A DNA stretch of 64,000 nucleotides from Acholoe squamosa (Eukaryota; Annelida; Polychaeta; Phyllodocida; Polynoidae), in assembly GCA_949317995.1 (NCBI GenBank), contig OX439044.1, forward strand, positions 50,486,166 to 50,550,165, given 5' to 3'. Positions 22,291-34,240 of the stretch are shown piece after piece. Each line of letters opens with the position of its first letter. The first letter of the stretch is position 1. A program made the translations under genes and the position numbers. The notes beneath the pieces were generated by a model. The model was not told the origin of the DNA, did no database searches, and worked only from the letters and a program-made list of their open reading frames with translations.

Positions 22291-24285
22291 AAGGAGGGCT
22301 GTTTGGAAAAATAAAAGGCTTTTATATCAAGAAAATGAATGGCTTCCTGATTTTTAACTCGGAACGCCGAGTTTTAAGAAATGGCTAGGGGCTGTTGAAC
22401 TAAATTTGATAATATATTAGAGTGTAGGGAGAAGAATATGAATCCATGCAAAAACAGGCATAATAAATATGATTTGAAATTATTCGAGAACATTTGCTGC
22501 GGTAGGACAACATAGCCCGCCGATTGATGGCAAAATCCAAAATGGCAGTCGCGCAATATGTATGGAGTACGTTTCTTCTTTGTTTGGGATATTCTTAATA
22601 TTAACAGCTACTACAGCTCTATATAATAGTTGGTATATACCTCTTCTTCACATGTATCTCTGGTTTCCTTGTAATGTATGCAAGAAATGGTGGATATTAA
22701 ACCTGTTAGTCTTTCGCATTGCTGTCACTATAGTGTCAAAATGGCCAGACCAAAGCTTTCCGAGTTACTTGCGATATCAATCGCTTGAACACTCGTTGCC
22801 CTTGCCTGACTTACATCCCTGGAAAAAAAGTCAGGTAATATCCCTAGAATGGCGCCTGCAGATGAATTACTCTCTCAATACAGAATGGAAACGTGATTCA
22901 AGGACTTAAAATATATATTGACTGGACATATGAAAAGATCTTCCTTAAAATGTTAATATGTCTAGAATATTGTGGAAGGAATTAAGCTTGGTCCTGAACG
23001 GTCAGCTTAACTTAAATATAACTTCTTTTGTGGCTGTAGAGTTGCACAAGTTGTCAGTTCTGTACCTCTAGTATAACCACTCATACTGATGTACTGTACC
23101 CCGCCCCTCACATCTCACTGGTAGCCTGTGTATGTAAAGGTTGTAAACTATGGATGTAGTGTATAATTGATGCTGCTGTAGACCCCCCACCACATCCCGT
23201 TATGAAGGGCCTGTGTCCCTATGGAAATCCACATATATACATCACACGTACCATCATCCCTGCCACCACCATCTCACAATCTGCCTTTCATCACCAAGGC
23301 CTGCCGTAGTGTTACAACCAGCCGCTGGTTATCAGCCTTCCTCTTGTCTGGAGCCACGGGTTGTGGGAACCAGCTCAGGTGGACTCAGGCTAATTGTCGT
23401 CTGCTACTTCCCGCCGAAATATGAGGCTGTCTATTAATCAAAGTTTTGAATGGTAGATTACTTTTCTGTTTATCTATTTCAACATAGATGAGTTGTTATG
23501 AATGTAGTGAAAAGGGGGTAAGTAGGGTCTGACCCCCACCCAACCCAACAACAATAATGATTTTTCCATACATAAGCATATATAGTAGTCTGGATAATCC
23601 AAATAATCAAGGCTGGATGGGATGGAGAGGGAGTTCTGAATGAAAATATTTCTCATATATACCGTAAATCGACAATGATTTAAATCAGGATTTACATCTG
23701 TTTATTTAATTACACTTGGGGTTTGACCACTTGCCCCTATTTGTCAGCATGAAGTCTATATCGTTCTTGGTCTTTATATTGAGGATCAATAGCAGCCAAT
23801 CAATCATTAGGCAACTATAGATTTAATGTGGAGTATGTGAAAATAGCCTCCACAATAGTCAAGAATAGCACAGGGCTGTCATTAATAACCTAAAACATGA
23901 ATATTTGATTAGAAGATATGCAGATAGGTCTACCATGAGGGGCTTGGAATAGCACCACAAGATGGTAGGCCTGATAAGTATGGGAATATCCCAGTTGGAG
24001 GTGACATAACATGCCCTGGCTTATGAACTTACATATCTCAATACATATAATTGCAATAGAATAATGGCTCTATATCTTTATTCGAAACTTTGATTGTTGA
24101 CTTGTTCTCTTAGTGTCCTGTGACATTGTCGGAGGTAGGACTGTAGAACACATTGGCAAATTAGATCGACTATGAATTGTGTAATGAACAATAACATTAC
24201 ACCATCGGCCAAGGAGTGGTGATGTGGAGGCTGCATTGACAGTCTATAGAAGGGCTCAATAGGTCAGTATCGGAACAGTTAGACA
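22291..24285. other. Intronic non-coding stretch
   Basis: No exon or transposon recognised. The 115-codon frame at 22562-22909 has no identifiable domain and is probably fortuitous. Confidence 0.45.
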
Positions 24286-24286
24286 A

Positions 24287-24465
24287 TTTCAAGACGTCAT
24301 TTGTGACTGTTGCCTATAACTGAATAACCAAGCTGTCTCTATCTGATTGAAACTTCATAACGTCATTTGTGACTGTGCGTGATACCTGAATGACCAAGCT
24401 GCATCTGTTTGAAACTTCATGATATGATTTATGACTGTACCATTCTGTGTCTCTGAGTGACCCAG
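24287..24465 (+). repeat. ~66-bp tandem repeat, three diverged copies
   Basis: The block ACGTCATTTGTGACTGT followed by a C-TGAATRACCAAGCTG segment recurs with GACTGT at 24305, 24371 and 24433 (spacing 66 and 62). The first two copies carry a CRE-like ACGTCA, and the third has lost it. Confidence 0.75.
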
Positions 24466-25330
24466 GACATCTATTTTGAGCGTTCACTGTAGCCCTCTCA
24501 GACAGCAATTAGAAGGCACCGTTAGTCCTCTCCCTCTGTCATCACCTAGCCAATGATCAATGCGCAGCACTGACACATACAAAAAAAAAACTAAAACAGA
24601 ACAGCCTAGAGTCAATCATTTTAGGCACAATTACTGCCGTCAATATTTATGGATTCATTTTGGGAAAGGTTTGAGGCGCAGTATATAAGAGGGATGAGAA
24701 ATCGTTATGCTGAATGTATATACTTGTGTGTGCCTGGGGTAGTGAGGCGTAAAGAGTGTTTGCCAGGAGGAGTTCATTTAGAAATCAAATATTCATGATA
24801 CTTGTCTCTGCGATCTGAATGTGTTCCTTAAATAAGATATGTAAAAGGGGGTTCAGATATATTTGGAGGGAAAAAAATTTGGTTGGTTTGCACATCCATT
24901 TTGCCTGTGTCATAAAAAAAATGCATTTTATGCTTTGGATTTCAAATTCACCTCAGCTATAACAGATGAGAACCTGGGGTAGGCTGGGCCATGAAAAAAA
25001 GATATAATAAGATATAAGTAATAATAATTACACATAGCCTTCCTATAGTGTGTGGCCATATTTAACTCGGAAGAGTTTTAGGAGACAGGATGGATTAAGA
25101 CTTTTGAATGAGGGCAAAAATGTTACAAAAGTTAGAATTCATTGGTGAATAAGGCTGTGTAATGAGTGATAATATGTGTACTTTTTGTATTGTACATGTA
25201 GCCTAGGATGTATAGATAATGGAGGTATATATTTCATTGGTTGATATGCTTTAGATAAGCTGTTATGAGGGGTAGAGTAAAGTAGCAGCTTCTATCACTC
25301 TAAGGCTACGTTTTTTGCCTGCAATGTTAA
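24466..25330. other. Intronic non-coding stretch
   Basis: No gene or named element seen. Short A runs occur at 24580 and 24916. Confidence 0.4.
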
Positions 25331-25333
25331 AAT

Positions 25334-25550
25334 ATACACATTCCATTCGGAAACCGTTGGAAACCTTTTTTCCTGCCATTTTTTATGGTTATCCCATGTG
25401 TTAACAACCATGGGCAATAACTGGCTCTCCAAGCAGCTTGTTCCTGCCTCTGGGTGGCAGTGCTAATGTCATACCACAAGCCACCCCTCCTCTTCCGAGT
25501 TAGGTGCGACTACGGCGCATTCCTCTAGTTTCCTAGGGAGGTAAAGGTCG
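25334..25550 (+). repeat. Dispersed repeat copy 1
   Basis: It shares blocks with 44150-44430 in the same order: ATACACATTCCATTcGGAAACC, then GTGTTAAC, then CAGTGCTAATG/GCTGATG, ATACCACAAGCCACCC-like sequence and CCTCTAGTTTC. The shared order shows common ancestry of the two segments. The element type is unknown. Confidence 0.6.
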
Positions 25551-26920
25551 GGGTGGGGCGTTCTTATCTCCTTTTCTATGAATCTTTAATATAGTATCAG
25601 CAGCAGTTGTTTGTAATCTCCCTAACAAAGAGGCTGACCTTCACTGTCAGTGGGGTCTTTGTTGGTGAAGGCAGGCAATAGGTATCTTGTACAAGCTTGA
25701 TGATAAGCCTCTGTATAGACTAAACAATGGGTCAGATGTCAGTCAGATGGATTGAGTCAATACTGCTATAGAGCCGTGTGGTAGGGTTTGAATAAACAGG
25801 ACTTCTTGCAATAGTCTATTAGAACATGATGATGTTGTAAAGGACATATGACATTCCTAATGTAACCTATTCTTGACCACGATGCTCAGGTCAATAGCAT
25901 ACATGATATGTACAATGTATATTTGAAGGCTCACCAACTCATTTATCTAAATTGCGGTGACACCTTTCTCCAAAATATACCTCATTCTTAATTAAATGCA
26001 TGAAGCAAAAGAGACCGGCTCGTCTGAGGTACTTCCAAATGCAAAGAAATGTAAACAATGTGAGTTGCCCTCTGAGCTGCTCCCCCTGGGTGGGGTGAGC
26101 AGCTAATAGAGAGATATCAAACAGGTAAAACTGCAGAGACATGAGCTCTGGGTTAGCAGTCAGTGGTTTGTGTAACTTGAGCTGAACTCTTTAAGGGCCA
26201 CATAGTGCATTAATGCATCACCCATCAGTCGTCATGATACATCATTCTTACCCTAGTCAGTTTACTAGCCGTTGCTGCATTCAGGTATCATATGAACTCT
26301 ACAATTTAGATTCACGCTGGAAGGGTTAGCAAAAATTGTAAGCAATTCTATTAAGGTAGGAAGTGAGTAGCTTGGATAATGCACTGTTTGCCTGAGTCCA
26401 TTCAGTAGATGATACTGTGATTCAGAAATGGAACACAGTCTGTTTAGGGAGCAATTCAATGCTTACAGCTGGCTATCCCACATTACATGTGATGTAGGGC
26501 GTGGCGTATATACTATATGCATAGGCTCTCAGTGTACATGCACACACTGCAGGGCACAAATTCACTGTACAAAATAACCGGTGTCATGTAAATGAGTTAT
26601 TAACAGTACGTATGGTACCACAGTCTCTATACATTTCATGCGTGTAGATATACTATGGATTATCCCACACACTAAGCAAACAGGTGTACCCAGTACAGGA
26701 GCGGACGGTTTCATATATAGCGAAACCTCTATACCTAATTATGCATTTCACTTCTATTCTCGCACATGAAAAGGCTGTTTTCTGAAGTAACCTTAGATGG
26801 GGATTTTTTAGTTACTTTCATATACTCTGAGGAGAAATAGATATAGGGTATGACTGTTGGGATGGCTGTGAGGTCACTCAAAACTGTAGACATGTGCAAC
26901 TTTGATACAATGTAGAAAGG
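25551..26920. other. Intronic non-coding stretch
   Basis: No exon recognised. Sequence near 26197-26245 (TTTAAGGGCCACATAGTGCA and following) belongs to the loose ATGATGCAT-rich repeat family also seen at 28.6, 32.8 and 63 kb. Confidence 0.4.
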
Positions 26921-26924
26921 TGTT

Positions 26925-27059
26925 GGGGTGCGCACACCCTCCTCCTTGCCTGTAATAAGAAAAAGGTTTCTTTTCCTCGTTAAAGCCTCTGATTTTGTCA
27001 ACGATGGGACTAGATGAGCGGCGCGCCCCCAGCTTTTCAAATGCCTGGATACGCCACTG
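26925..27059 (-). mobile_element. hAT-like MITE fragment
   Basis: On the minus strand the sequence begins CAGTGGCGTATCCAGGCATT, the typical CAGTGGCGNATCC terminus of hAT-type non-autonomous elements, followed by a GGGGGCGCGCC block. The opposite terminus was not found, so the left limit is approximate. Confidence 0.5.
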
Positions 27060-29500
27060 TTCAAAGTGTAGTGTCTGGTCAAGTGCATAGTATCTGCGGT
27101 CTTGTCATGATCTTCCAATAGTGTTCATTGCCGTCTGCCTAGTCTACCATTTCACATCGATTGTGCTTTGATGGACAGAAGATTCAGGAGTTTAGACCTC
27201 TATTCTACTAGGCTTCTCCGCCATATGCGACTACCGTCACAAGAATGGGACAGTAACTACCATCTCCCACGCACCTATAGTACCCAGCCACCCTGTACAT
27301 GTCAATAAGTCGTTGGTGGTAACCACGGCAACAATTGGTGCCGAGTATCACTTGGAGCAGACGACATTTGATGTCGCCGCCAACAGAAGGCACTCCGCCG
27401 TCAGCAATTCGTCAACAAGCCCCTCACTAAATGGATTACCCTTCAGTCTACCTGGCTGCCTTTGGCTGCCAGTAAAGTGTCTGCCTACTTGACTATCGGC
27501 CTGTCTACCATGCTCTATGTTGTATACTTATCTCTGTGTCGTACAATCTATCAACCTATCCTAACCAATGTTGGTGGCACTTTACTTACATGTTATCTGC
27601 TTGCTCGCTTCCTCACTTATTTTTGTGGTCGCTCCCTTACCTGGTTTCTTTCTAGCTCAACTCAGCCTGCCTCAAACACCTTGCTCGTTCGCTCACTTGC
27701 TTGCTTATGTGTTTGCTTGCTCGCTCATTCCCTCACCCACTCGCTCACTTGTCGCTTACTCTCAGTCAGGCAAATTGCACACACCCTCTTTACCAGAGAT
27801 GGACTACAGTGGTACGTGTACATTATACAGAAGTTGTTCCCAGTGCACATCCTGACAGACAATTACCTACAGAGCTGTCAAACCACTAGTGGGGCATTAC
27901 TCTTTCATCAGCCCTGGAAATATACTGGAGCGATATAATGCATACAAAGTATACGTATTATGTGTGCTTTTGAATCAAACATGCCATGTAATGTTCAATC
28001 ATCGATGCATTGGGGGGGGGGGGGGGGCGTACATAGGTATATCTGATACATACACTTTAATCTCCGTCCCATAGAGCACTTTTACCTATTAGAGTTGTGT
28101 GGCATTTGTTATCGTTGGGTGGCGTGAGGTCCTCCTGGATGGCCTGGTGGAAGGGGGTAGGCCTTGTCAGGTGATATCTTATCTGAAAGGTCCAGGAGCA
28201 CAGGGGGACAGGTAAGGGGTAGGGGCAGTTTATGGTATTCTCTCATCTGATCTACTTCTATATGCCTGACGCTATAGGGTAACTGACTCCTAAACAAACC
28301 TATACCTGTTGATTTATTTTGGAGGAGAATGAAACACAATGTGTTCAGCCTCTCTGAGTTAACAATTTATTTGTCACATATTGTTACGTACATATTTGAG
28401 TGAATTCGATGTAATTTTCACTTAAAAGGAGTGGAGATTAATGTCTGAATTTTCCATTATCGTATCATGTCCATGTTGATTTACAACTTGGTGGTAACGT
28501 TGATAAATTTCTAATCATGGCGATACGGCCACCTCTTCACTACAAAGCAAAATCCATAATATCCACCATAAACCACCCGGCACAATGTCCACAAACAAAA
28601 CCTGTACATGGATGTCCATTAACCCTTCAAGAAGTGCATAGATCATTGATGTATGCATGAATCTCACCTATCAACTGTCATAATACATTAATGCAACCCT
28701 GAGAAGTCTCAGTGTACTTGCTAAGGATGCATTCACGCAACATGACGACCTTACAAGGTTGGTACACTCCAACAGGTCGGGCATGATGCTCCAATGCAGT
28801 GCTGGGGAGAAGACTCGAAAACACTCCATTGGTGCATCCAAATGAACCTAAACTTGTGGCATCATCATGCAGTCTGCAAGGGATTAAAGCTCATTCTAAC
28901 TGATAATAGTGATATAGCACTGAGACCAGTCAGCAAGATAACAGAATAATTCATATATGTTAGTCCCTGGCACAATGATATGATATTAGCCTCAATTTCC
29001 ATCAATTGTTCCCCCATTGAGGACATAATGGTTGTTCAGGTCGATGGGCTATGATATAAAGATGAACCAGAAATGGCGGCCAGCCTTTTGTTCAGGGAGG
29101 TGGGTATTGGCTTTTACTGTAAAAGAGTGGTTGTAACTGTCAGTTATGAATAGTGGAGGGAAAGCCTTCTCTGGCTGACTGAGCGCTCCATTTGAATAAT
29201 AAAAAGAAGTAAGGACTGAAATAACCGTCTTCTTTAGTGGCACAGAAACTGCCTTCAACTCAGCTCTGTGCTACTTAGGCACACTAGTTCTTCAATCTTT
29301 TCCTCGAAGCTATGTCTGCATTCCTATACTTTGGTCTCCCCACTTTCCCAGTTACCTACCCCTTAGTTTGTCAGCATGTATGATATGTTCGCCCAACGTT
29401 CCAGAGCAGTAGGTTTTCAAAGGCTTTAAAAATGGAAAGTAAACTGCTTCACACCTTCTCTTCCTTGCTCCCATTCTGCACACGTGCCGTTACGTCATGT
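27060..29500. other. Intronic non-coding stretch
   Basis: No exon recognised. The 158-codon frame at 27462-27938 is driven by TTGCTCGCTCAC-type low complexity (Leu/Ser/Thr-rich). A G run lies at 28010-28027. Segment 28620-28850 resembles the ATGATGCAT-rich dispersed family. Confidence 0.45.
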
Positions 29501-29513
29501 TTTGCGTATTTGG

Positions 29514-29985
29514 CCACCAGATGGTATCACGTCATGTTGGGGACACATGGCGGCCATTATGCCCTCTGAGATGTCGTCTGCTCTGTGACATGCCCTCCTT
29601 TCCCACCCTCAGACTCCTTACTGTCTTTATGCCGGGGTGAAATGACTGTTGGTGGTGTTGAGTAGTACATGTCGTCTGTCTCAGTCATGTTTATGCGGCC
29701 ATTAGGCGGCCCCCGTCTCACCCTTCTCCCCACTACACACAGACAAGTGCACCCCACCTCTACCTAATCACTTCCGTCGTCTCCACCACGCGCATGTGCC
29801 CCTTCCACTTCCGGCAGCGTCTCCTGCTTCTCTCTAGGTTGCCTTTATCGGCGCTGGTTCCGGCGTCGCCTCTAAGGACAATTACCAGCGGTCATCATGA
29901 TCGCCAGGAACCAGAGACAGAGATGGAGCAAACTGTCGTCTGCTCTTTGATTTCAATAAAGTCTTGTGCGCATTCCCGCCAAAGC
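29514..29985 (+). promoter_or_regulatory. Promoter-like cluster 1.1 kb upstream of liprin-alpha exon
   Basis: From left to right: CCACCAGATGGTA (29514, CTCF-like), ACATGGCGGCCAT (29547, YY1-type), CGCGCATGTGCC (29789, NRF1-like), ACTTCCGG (29807, ETS) and TTCCCGCCAAA (29973, E2F-like). CpGs are dense from 29770 to 29905. An ATG at 29897 in AGCGGTCATCATGA opens only 17 codons. The same 14-base start context occurs at the ATG of the candidate first exon (10241). This set is typical of housekeeping-type promoters. Being close to the 31077 exon, it could start a short liprin-alpha isoform, a nested transcript or an enhancer RNA. Motif matches are by eye. Confidence 0.4.
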
Positions 29986-30328
29986 CTGGTTCTGGGGAAA
30001 AAGACTTCTCTTTACCTTTTTGTTAACAAAAAATGGAGGGTGGGCTGAAAATAGCTGACATTTTAGATGGAAATATTTGTAAAATGATGCAAATTGAGAG
30101 TGGCGTGAGTGCGGTGAGGGTAGTTATTTATCTGTCAGGTGAGGTAATAGAGATGTCGGGTCTGCCACCAGCTGGCTGAACGAGGGGGACGTGTCGGGAG
30201 GGGGGGGGGTAGGCTTTCAGGTGCACTGAGATGTTGGGGACAGAGGTAGATACGCAGGACTCACACGATGAACCTCCCTACAGAGTATCCCGGTTCAGCA
30301 GATCTATATCCTCGGCTCAAGTGTACAG

Positions 30329-30452
30329 CAATAGTTTCTAGGTGTAGATCACATATACGCAATAGTTTCTAGGTGTAGATCACATATACGCAATAGTTTC
30401 TAGGTGTAGATCACATATACGCAATAGTTTCTAGGTGTAGATCACATATACG
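30329..30452 (+). repeat. 31-bp tandem repeat, 4 identical copies
   Basis: CAATAGTTTCTAGGTGTAGA plus TCACATATACG repeats at 30329, 30360, 30391 and 30422 without visible substitutions. Identity among units indicates very recent expansion and likely length polymorphism. Confidence 0.97.
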
Positions 30453-31076
30453 CAAGTCATACATTTGCGTACAAGGTTCATCAGATTGTAAGTAGTATGT
30501 GGAAAGACACCTCTAACCCAGGACACCTTCATTTACTTGTATAATCGGGCGTACTTCATTTATAAGAGCCATATTTTAACACTCTATTCATGCCATTTTT
30601 CACGATCCCTTTATCCTCGCGCTTTCCCCACACTTTACTCATTCATGTTATTTTCACACTTAATAAAATATTGAAAATCCTCTCCTCAAAGAGGTGATTT
30701 AAGACATATAAAGATGATGATCACATCTTTCAACACTAAATCGTTTCAATATGATTAATAACTTCCTACATGGCCCCATCATTTTGACAACTGCTGTTTG
30801 CTGAGAAGATATTCCACCTAGTTGCCGTGCCTTTGACTCTGAAACTGATAGCTGTCACATTCTGTTAATTGGAAACACATTCATTTCAGGGATGAAAATG
30901 TTGTGCAATACTAATATATGTGTGCACGCTGCATTGGTATTGCTACCGAGGAACATGACCCTAAGTCATTTATCATAGGGTATGGCAAAAGAAAAAAACA
31001 CACGTCAATCATAAACCTGATAAACATGGGTTTTATCAAATAGTTTGCTAATGACATGTCCTCTATTTGCTTCCAG

Positions 31077-31178
31077 GAGTTTGCACAGCTTACGAAGGAG
31101 TTCAATCAAACCCGAGAAAGTTTGCTGGCCAGGGAGGAGGAAATCTCAGAGCTCAAGGCTGAGAGAAACAACACAAGA
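31077..31178 (+). CDS. PPFIA: Liprin-alpha internal exon (N-terminal coiled coil, 34 codons)
   Basis: The exon is bounded by the acceptor TTTGCTTCCAG and the donor AGA|GTGAGT, both phase 0. It encodes [20 protein letters not shown] followed by [14 protein letters not shown]. Known liprin-alpha proteins read EFA.LTKEL...[19 protein letters not shown] at this place, so the match is near-identical apart from neutral coiled-coil positions. Liprin-alpha is a cytoplasmic scaffold that oligomerises through this N-terminal coiled coil. It links LAR-type receptor phosphatases, RIM and ELKS/CAST at presynaptic active zones and also acts at focal adhesions. The peptide joins directly to the exon at 56472. 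No frameshift or stop is present. Confidence 0.96.
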
Positions 31179-31287
31179 GTGAGTACAAAATACTTCCTAT
31201 TTGTATCTTATTGCTAGGTTGGTCAAAGAAAATACAGTGGTTTAGATAACATCATTAGGACATACTTCCCTCTTTAAATCAGCAGGC

Positions 31288-31522
31288 CGTCGCCTTAGTG
31301 CAAGAAGGTTGTAACTGACATTTTGGCAAAATTGAGTGTTTTTTTTTTTTTTTTTTTTTTAGCATCTATTTGCTCTAATCTACACATTGTGATAGTACTG
31401 AAGCCCTGACTACATCGCAATATTGCTGTATCCACTTTGTGCTATAATAACTGGGACACTTCTTTTGCCTCTCATGCAAAACTTGAAAAATGCAGTTACA
31501 ACCTTCTTGCACTAAGGTGACG
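31288..31522. mobile_element. MITE with ~30-bp terminal inverted repeats beside the exon
   Basis: The left arm CGTCGCCTTAGTGCAAGAAG continues GTTGTAACTG. The right end reads CAGTTACAACCTTCTTGCAC and TAAGGTGACG, its complement with one mismatch. The interior has a T run (31340-31361) and no coding capacity. I cannot see a clear target duplication. It lies 109 bp downstream of a constitutive donor site. Confidence 0.8.
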
Positions 31523-31559
31523 AGGTATTGAAGATAATTGTAAGAGTTGTGAGTCTAAA

Positions 31560-34240
31560 AGTGCAAAAAGGAAAAAAAAATTAAAAAAGAAGAAGAAGAA
31601 GATAACAGTCACACTGACTTCATGAAAAGAAAATGAGGCTAGATCTAGGATCTCCTGTTCAAGATTTTTGTTTGCTTCAATCTCACATTTGTCTTTTGGT
31701 CGACAAGAAATGTTTCAAGTGGATCGAATTAAAGAGTATCACTAGAGATATGATATCTACAAGTGATGGTGTTATGCAAGTCTTTATGTGCACAACTTAC
31801 AATTGTTGCAGTCAGTATTTGTCTTTGTAAGTCTTACATTTCACAGCCATAATTGTCAGCCCTATTGTATAGTAGCCAAGTTGCTGTAGTCCTGTATCTA
31901 ATTTCAAGATTTCACTGTCGCCGTTATTCAGCCTAGACCTTTATTCAGCCTAGACCTTCTTTTGGTAGGATCGTTTTTGTCTCCATGTAGAGGTCATGAG
32001 GTCATAGGACAGCCTTGGGCATGGTTGTTTAAATTGGTTGATATTGGTCAATCAGCAGTAAGGACAATGGGCACACATGATGCCAAATGGGAACAGTCGG
32101 ACTAGACAAATATTACCTTGGTAGAACGTAGGTTGAAAGTACATAGGAGTCATTCTTAAGTTAAATGTACATAGTTGTATACGATCTGAATGTTTGTTGT
32201 TTTTTCCCCATTTAAACGTAGGTAATCTATAAATCGCATATTATCTCAAATTTACATCACTGAAGTCTGAATGACCTCAAACGGCTGTTCCAGGAAATTG
32301 TGAAAAGTATCTTTTAATTTTGGAAAATTGAATCAAGCATAGGCCTATGTGTATTACTGGCCCATCACTGCCCTTTGCTCAATTAGCTATTTTCTACCAT
32401 CAGGGATCACCATTTAGATACAAACGCGAATTAGATCCTGAAATATCATCGAGCGCTATTGAACAACTCCTCTAGGATTCAGACCCCAACCCAATTTGAA
32501 ATTAACAGAAAGGCGAGTTTTACATCGTGGCACATCCATAACAATATCAGACATCTTTCTTTTTTTTGTAATTTGAATTCGGTTGTTGTAAGATAGATAT
32601 GAATTTAATTGGCCGGGTGGGTATGGGCCACGTCAAATTCCAAGCAATGAATAAATGTTGGATAGAATGCAGTAGTTTGTGTTGGAATGAGATGTCTCTA
32701 TGAGGCGGTTATTCATCCAAAGTCAGCCTCACAGCCTCACACCAGCATTCCAGGACAGCCCAACTGCTAACTCTTCAAGGACATCTTAAGTGCATCATGT
32801 CTGTGATGCACGATGCGTCATGATGCATAAATGCAGCCCTGGTGAGTCTGCGCACTAGGGCTTCAGTCGTGCTTTATGCAGACCCTTTGAGGGTCCCCTT
32901 ATCAGTCCAATATTATCGATAAGGTGCATTCTTGAACCAGTTGGCATGATGCATTAATGTACCATCTGTCCTCCAAGGGCTGCTAGGGGGAACAGGCCTG
33001 TTTCCAAGCAGTTTCTGATTACATGATGAATATTTCACAGCTGTTGGACTCATTCACCTCGCCTTTTTATCTTCCAAGTGTGGACTTTTTGTCTCTTTCA
33101 TCCACCAAGCTGTCTCCCCATCTGATCTACTGCCGGTCATCAGCCGAGCTCTGGTGCCAAAAGCCATAAATATTCCTATTACCCGGGTATTACAAAAAGG
33201 TATAGCATAGAGATGAAAGAAGGAAAATTAGTACTGTTCTATGTGAACAATGGTTTGGGGTTCTCTGCATTGAGTAATTTCGTTGTTCAGTTGACTTTGT
33301 TTTTTCTGTGATTAGCTTAATGTACACATATTCACCTATTTGCATAATTGCTAGCCACCATTTCATCTGTTCTTAATTGAATTTCAAACTAGACTAGTTC
33401 ATGGTAGTTCCAAAGGCGACGATTTAGAAAAAAAAACAGGCGACTTTGATGTATTGGGTATAGCATTTTGAACATTGCCCTTTTAAATTATTATATCATT
33501 TTTGGTCATTTTGACAATTTGATTAGAAAAAAAATGTGTCAATGCCATGTCTTATACAGATATGCAAACTCACTCTACTCACGTATAAGCTTGGCTTTAA
33601 CCTGGGTTTTCTGCATTCATTTACATCAGTGAGACCAAAACCAACATGATTTTCTACTTAAAGTTAACATGGGAGTGGCATGTGATATAAAATTATATAG
33701 GCTGTATTGATCCAGGACAGCCCAACTGCTAACTCCATGTTACATGTAACACCGACCACCTGCAGGTGAAGGTACACCTAAACCCTTTAAGGACCGCGCG
33801 ATGCCTCCAGGATCATGTTCCTTTTGAAGTGATCAGTGAGGTATTGGCGAGTCGACCACACTGCATTGTGGCATTTTTCCCACCCTTCATGAATCAAACA
33901 CGTAAGCTTGGCGAGTCAGCCATTGTATGCATCGTGGTGACTCCGGTGCATGACGAATAATGCACTGTTCACCTATCAATTGGTAGAACATAGAGAGCAC
34001 ACGTAAAAGAGCTGGTACTGCACCTAGAGTGAGCAGCTCACGATGCGCAAATTAACACCTGTAGATAAATGGTAACCTGCTTGTTATTATATTCAGGTGA
34101 GTGAACAGGTGGGTGGATAAGAATGGAGGGGGCAGGTGATACACGGTACCTGTGTCATCACACCTGTGGCACCGTTTATACATGTTACGATTGAAAACAG
34201 TTGTGTCATGTTACAAAACAGATAGGGTGGTGTCTTCATG
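31560..34240. other. Intronic stretch with ATGATGCAT-rich dispersed repeats
   Basis: CCAGGACAGCCCAACTGCTA and its following bases CTC occur at 32750 and again at 33712. Each copy is followed by aaggac-type sequence and GATGCAT-rich DNA (32790-32960 and 33780-33960). These are two copies of a dispersed family related to the array at the right edge of the window. A GAA run lies near 31590-31604. No exon recognised. Confidence 0.5.

Larger units (their letters stand above)
10352..31076 (+). other. Inferred liprin-alpha intron (~20.7 kb)
   Basis: It is bounded by the GTATGT donor after 10351 and the TTTGCTTCCAG acceptor at 31066-31076. The interval has no further exon that I recognise. It contains two SINEs, a LINE relic, three minisatellites (46-, 56- and 66-bp units), a hAT-like fragment, a 31-bp four-copy repeat and three regulatory-looking clusters. 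If the first exon is not liprin, this is simply part of a longer intron or intergenic DNA. Confidence 0.4.

Noticed and set aside
27462..27938. 158-codon + strand frame with hydrophobic stretches
   Set aside because: Composition follows repeated CTCGCTCACTTGCTTGC-type DNA. Three frames are open at once, which indicates low complexity, not coding.
1..31076. Canonical liprin-alpha first exons (MMCEVMPTISE and LDERDRLL blocks)
   Set aside because: No matching sequence seen in any frame by eye. They are either upstream of the window or absent from this isoform.
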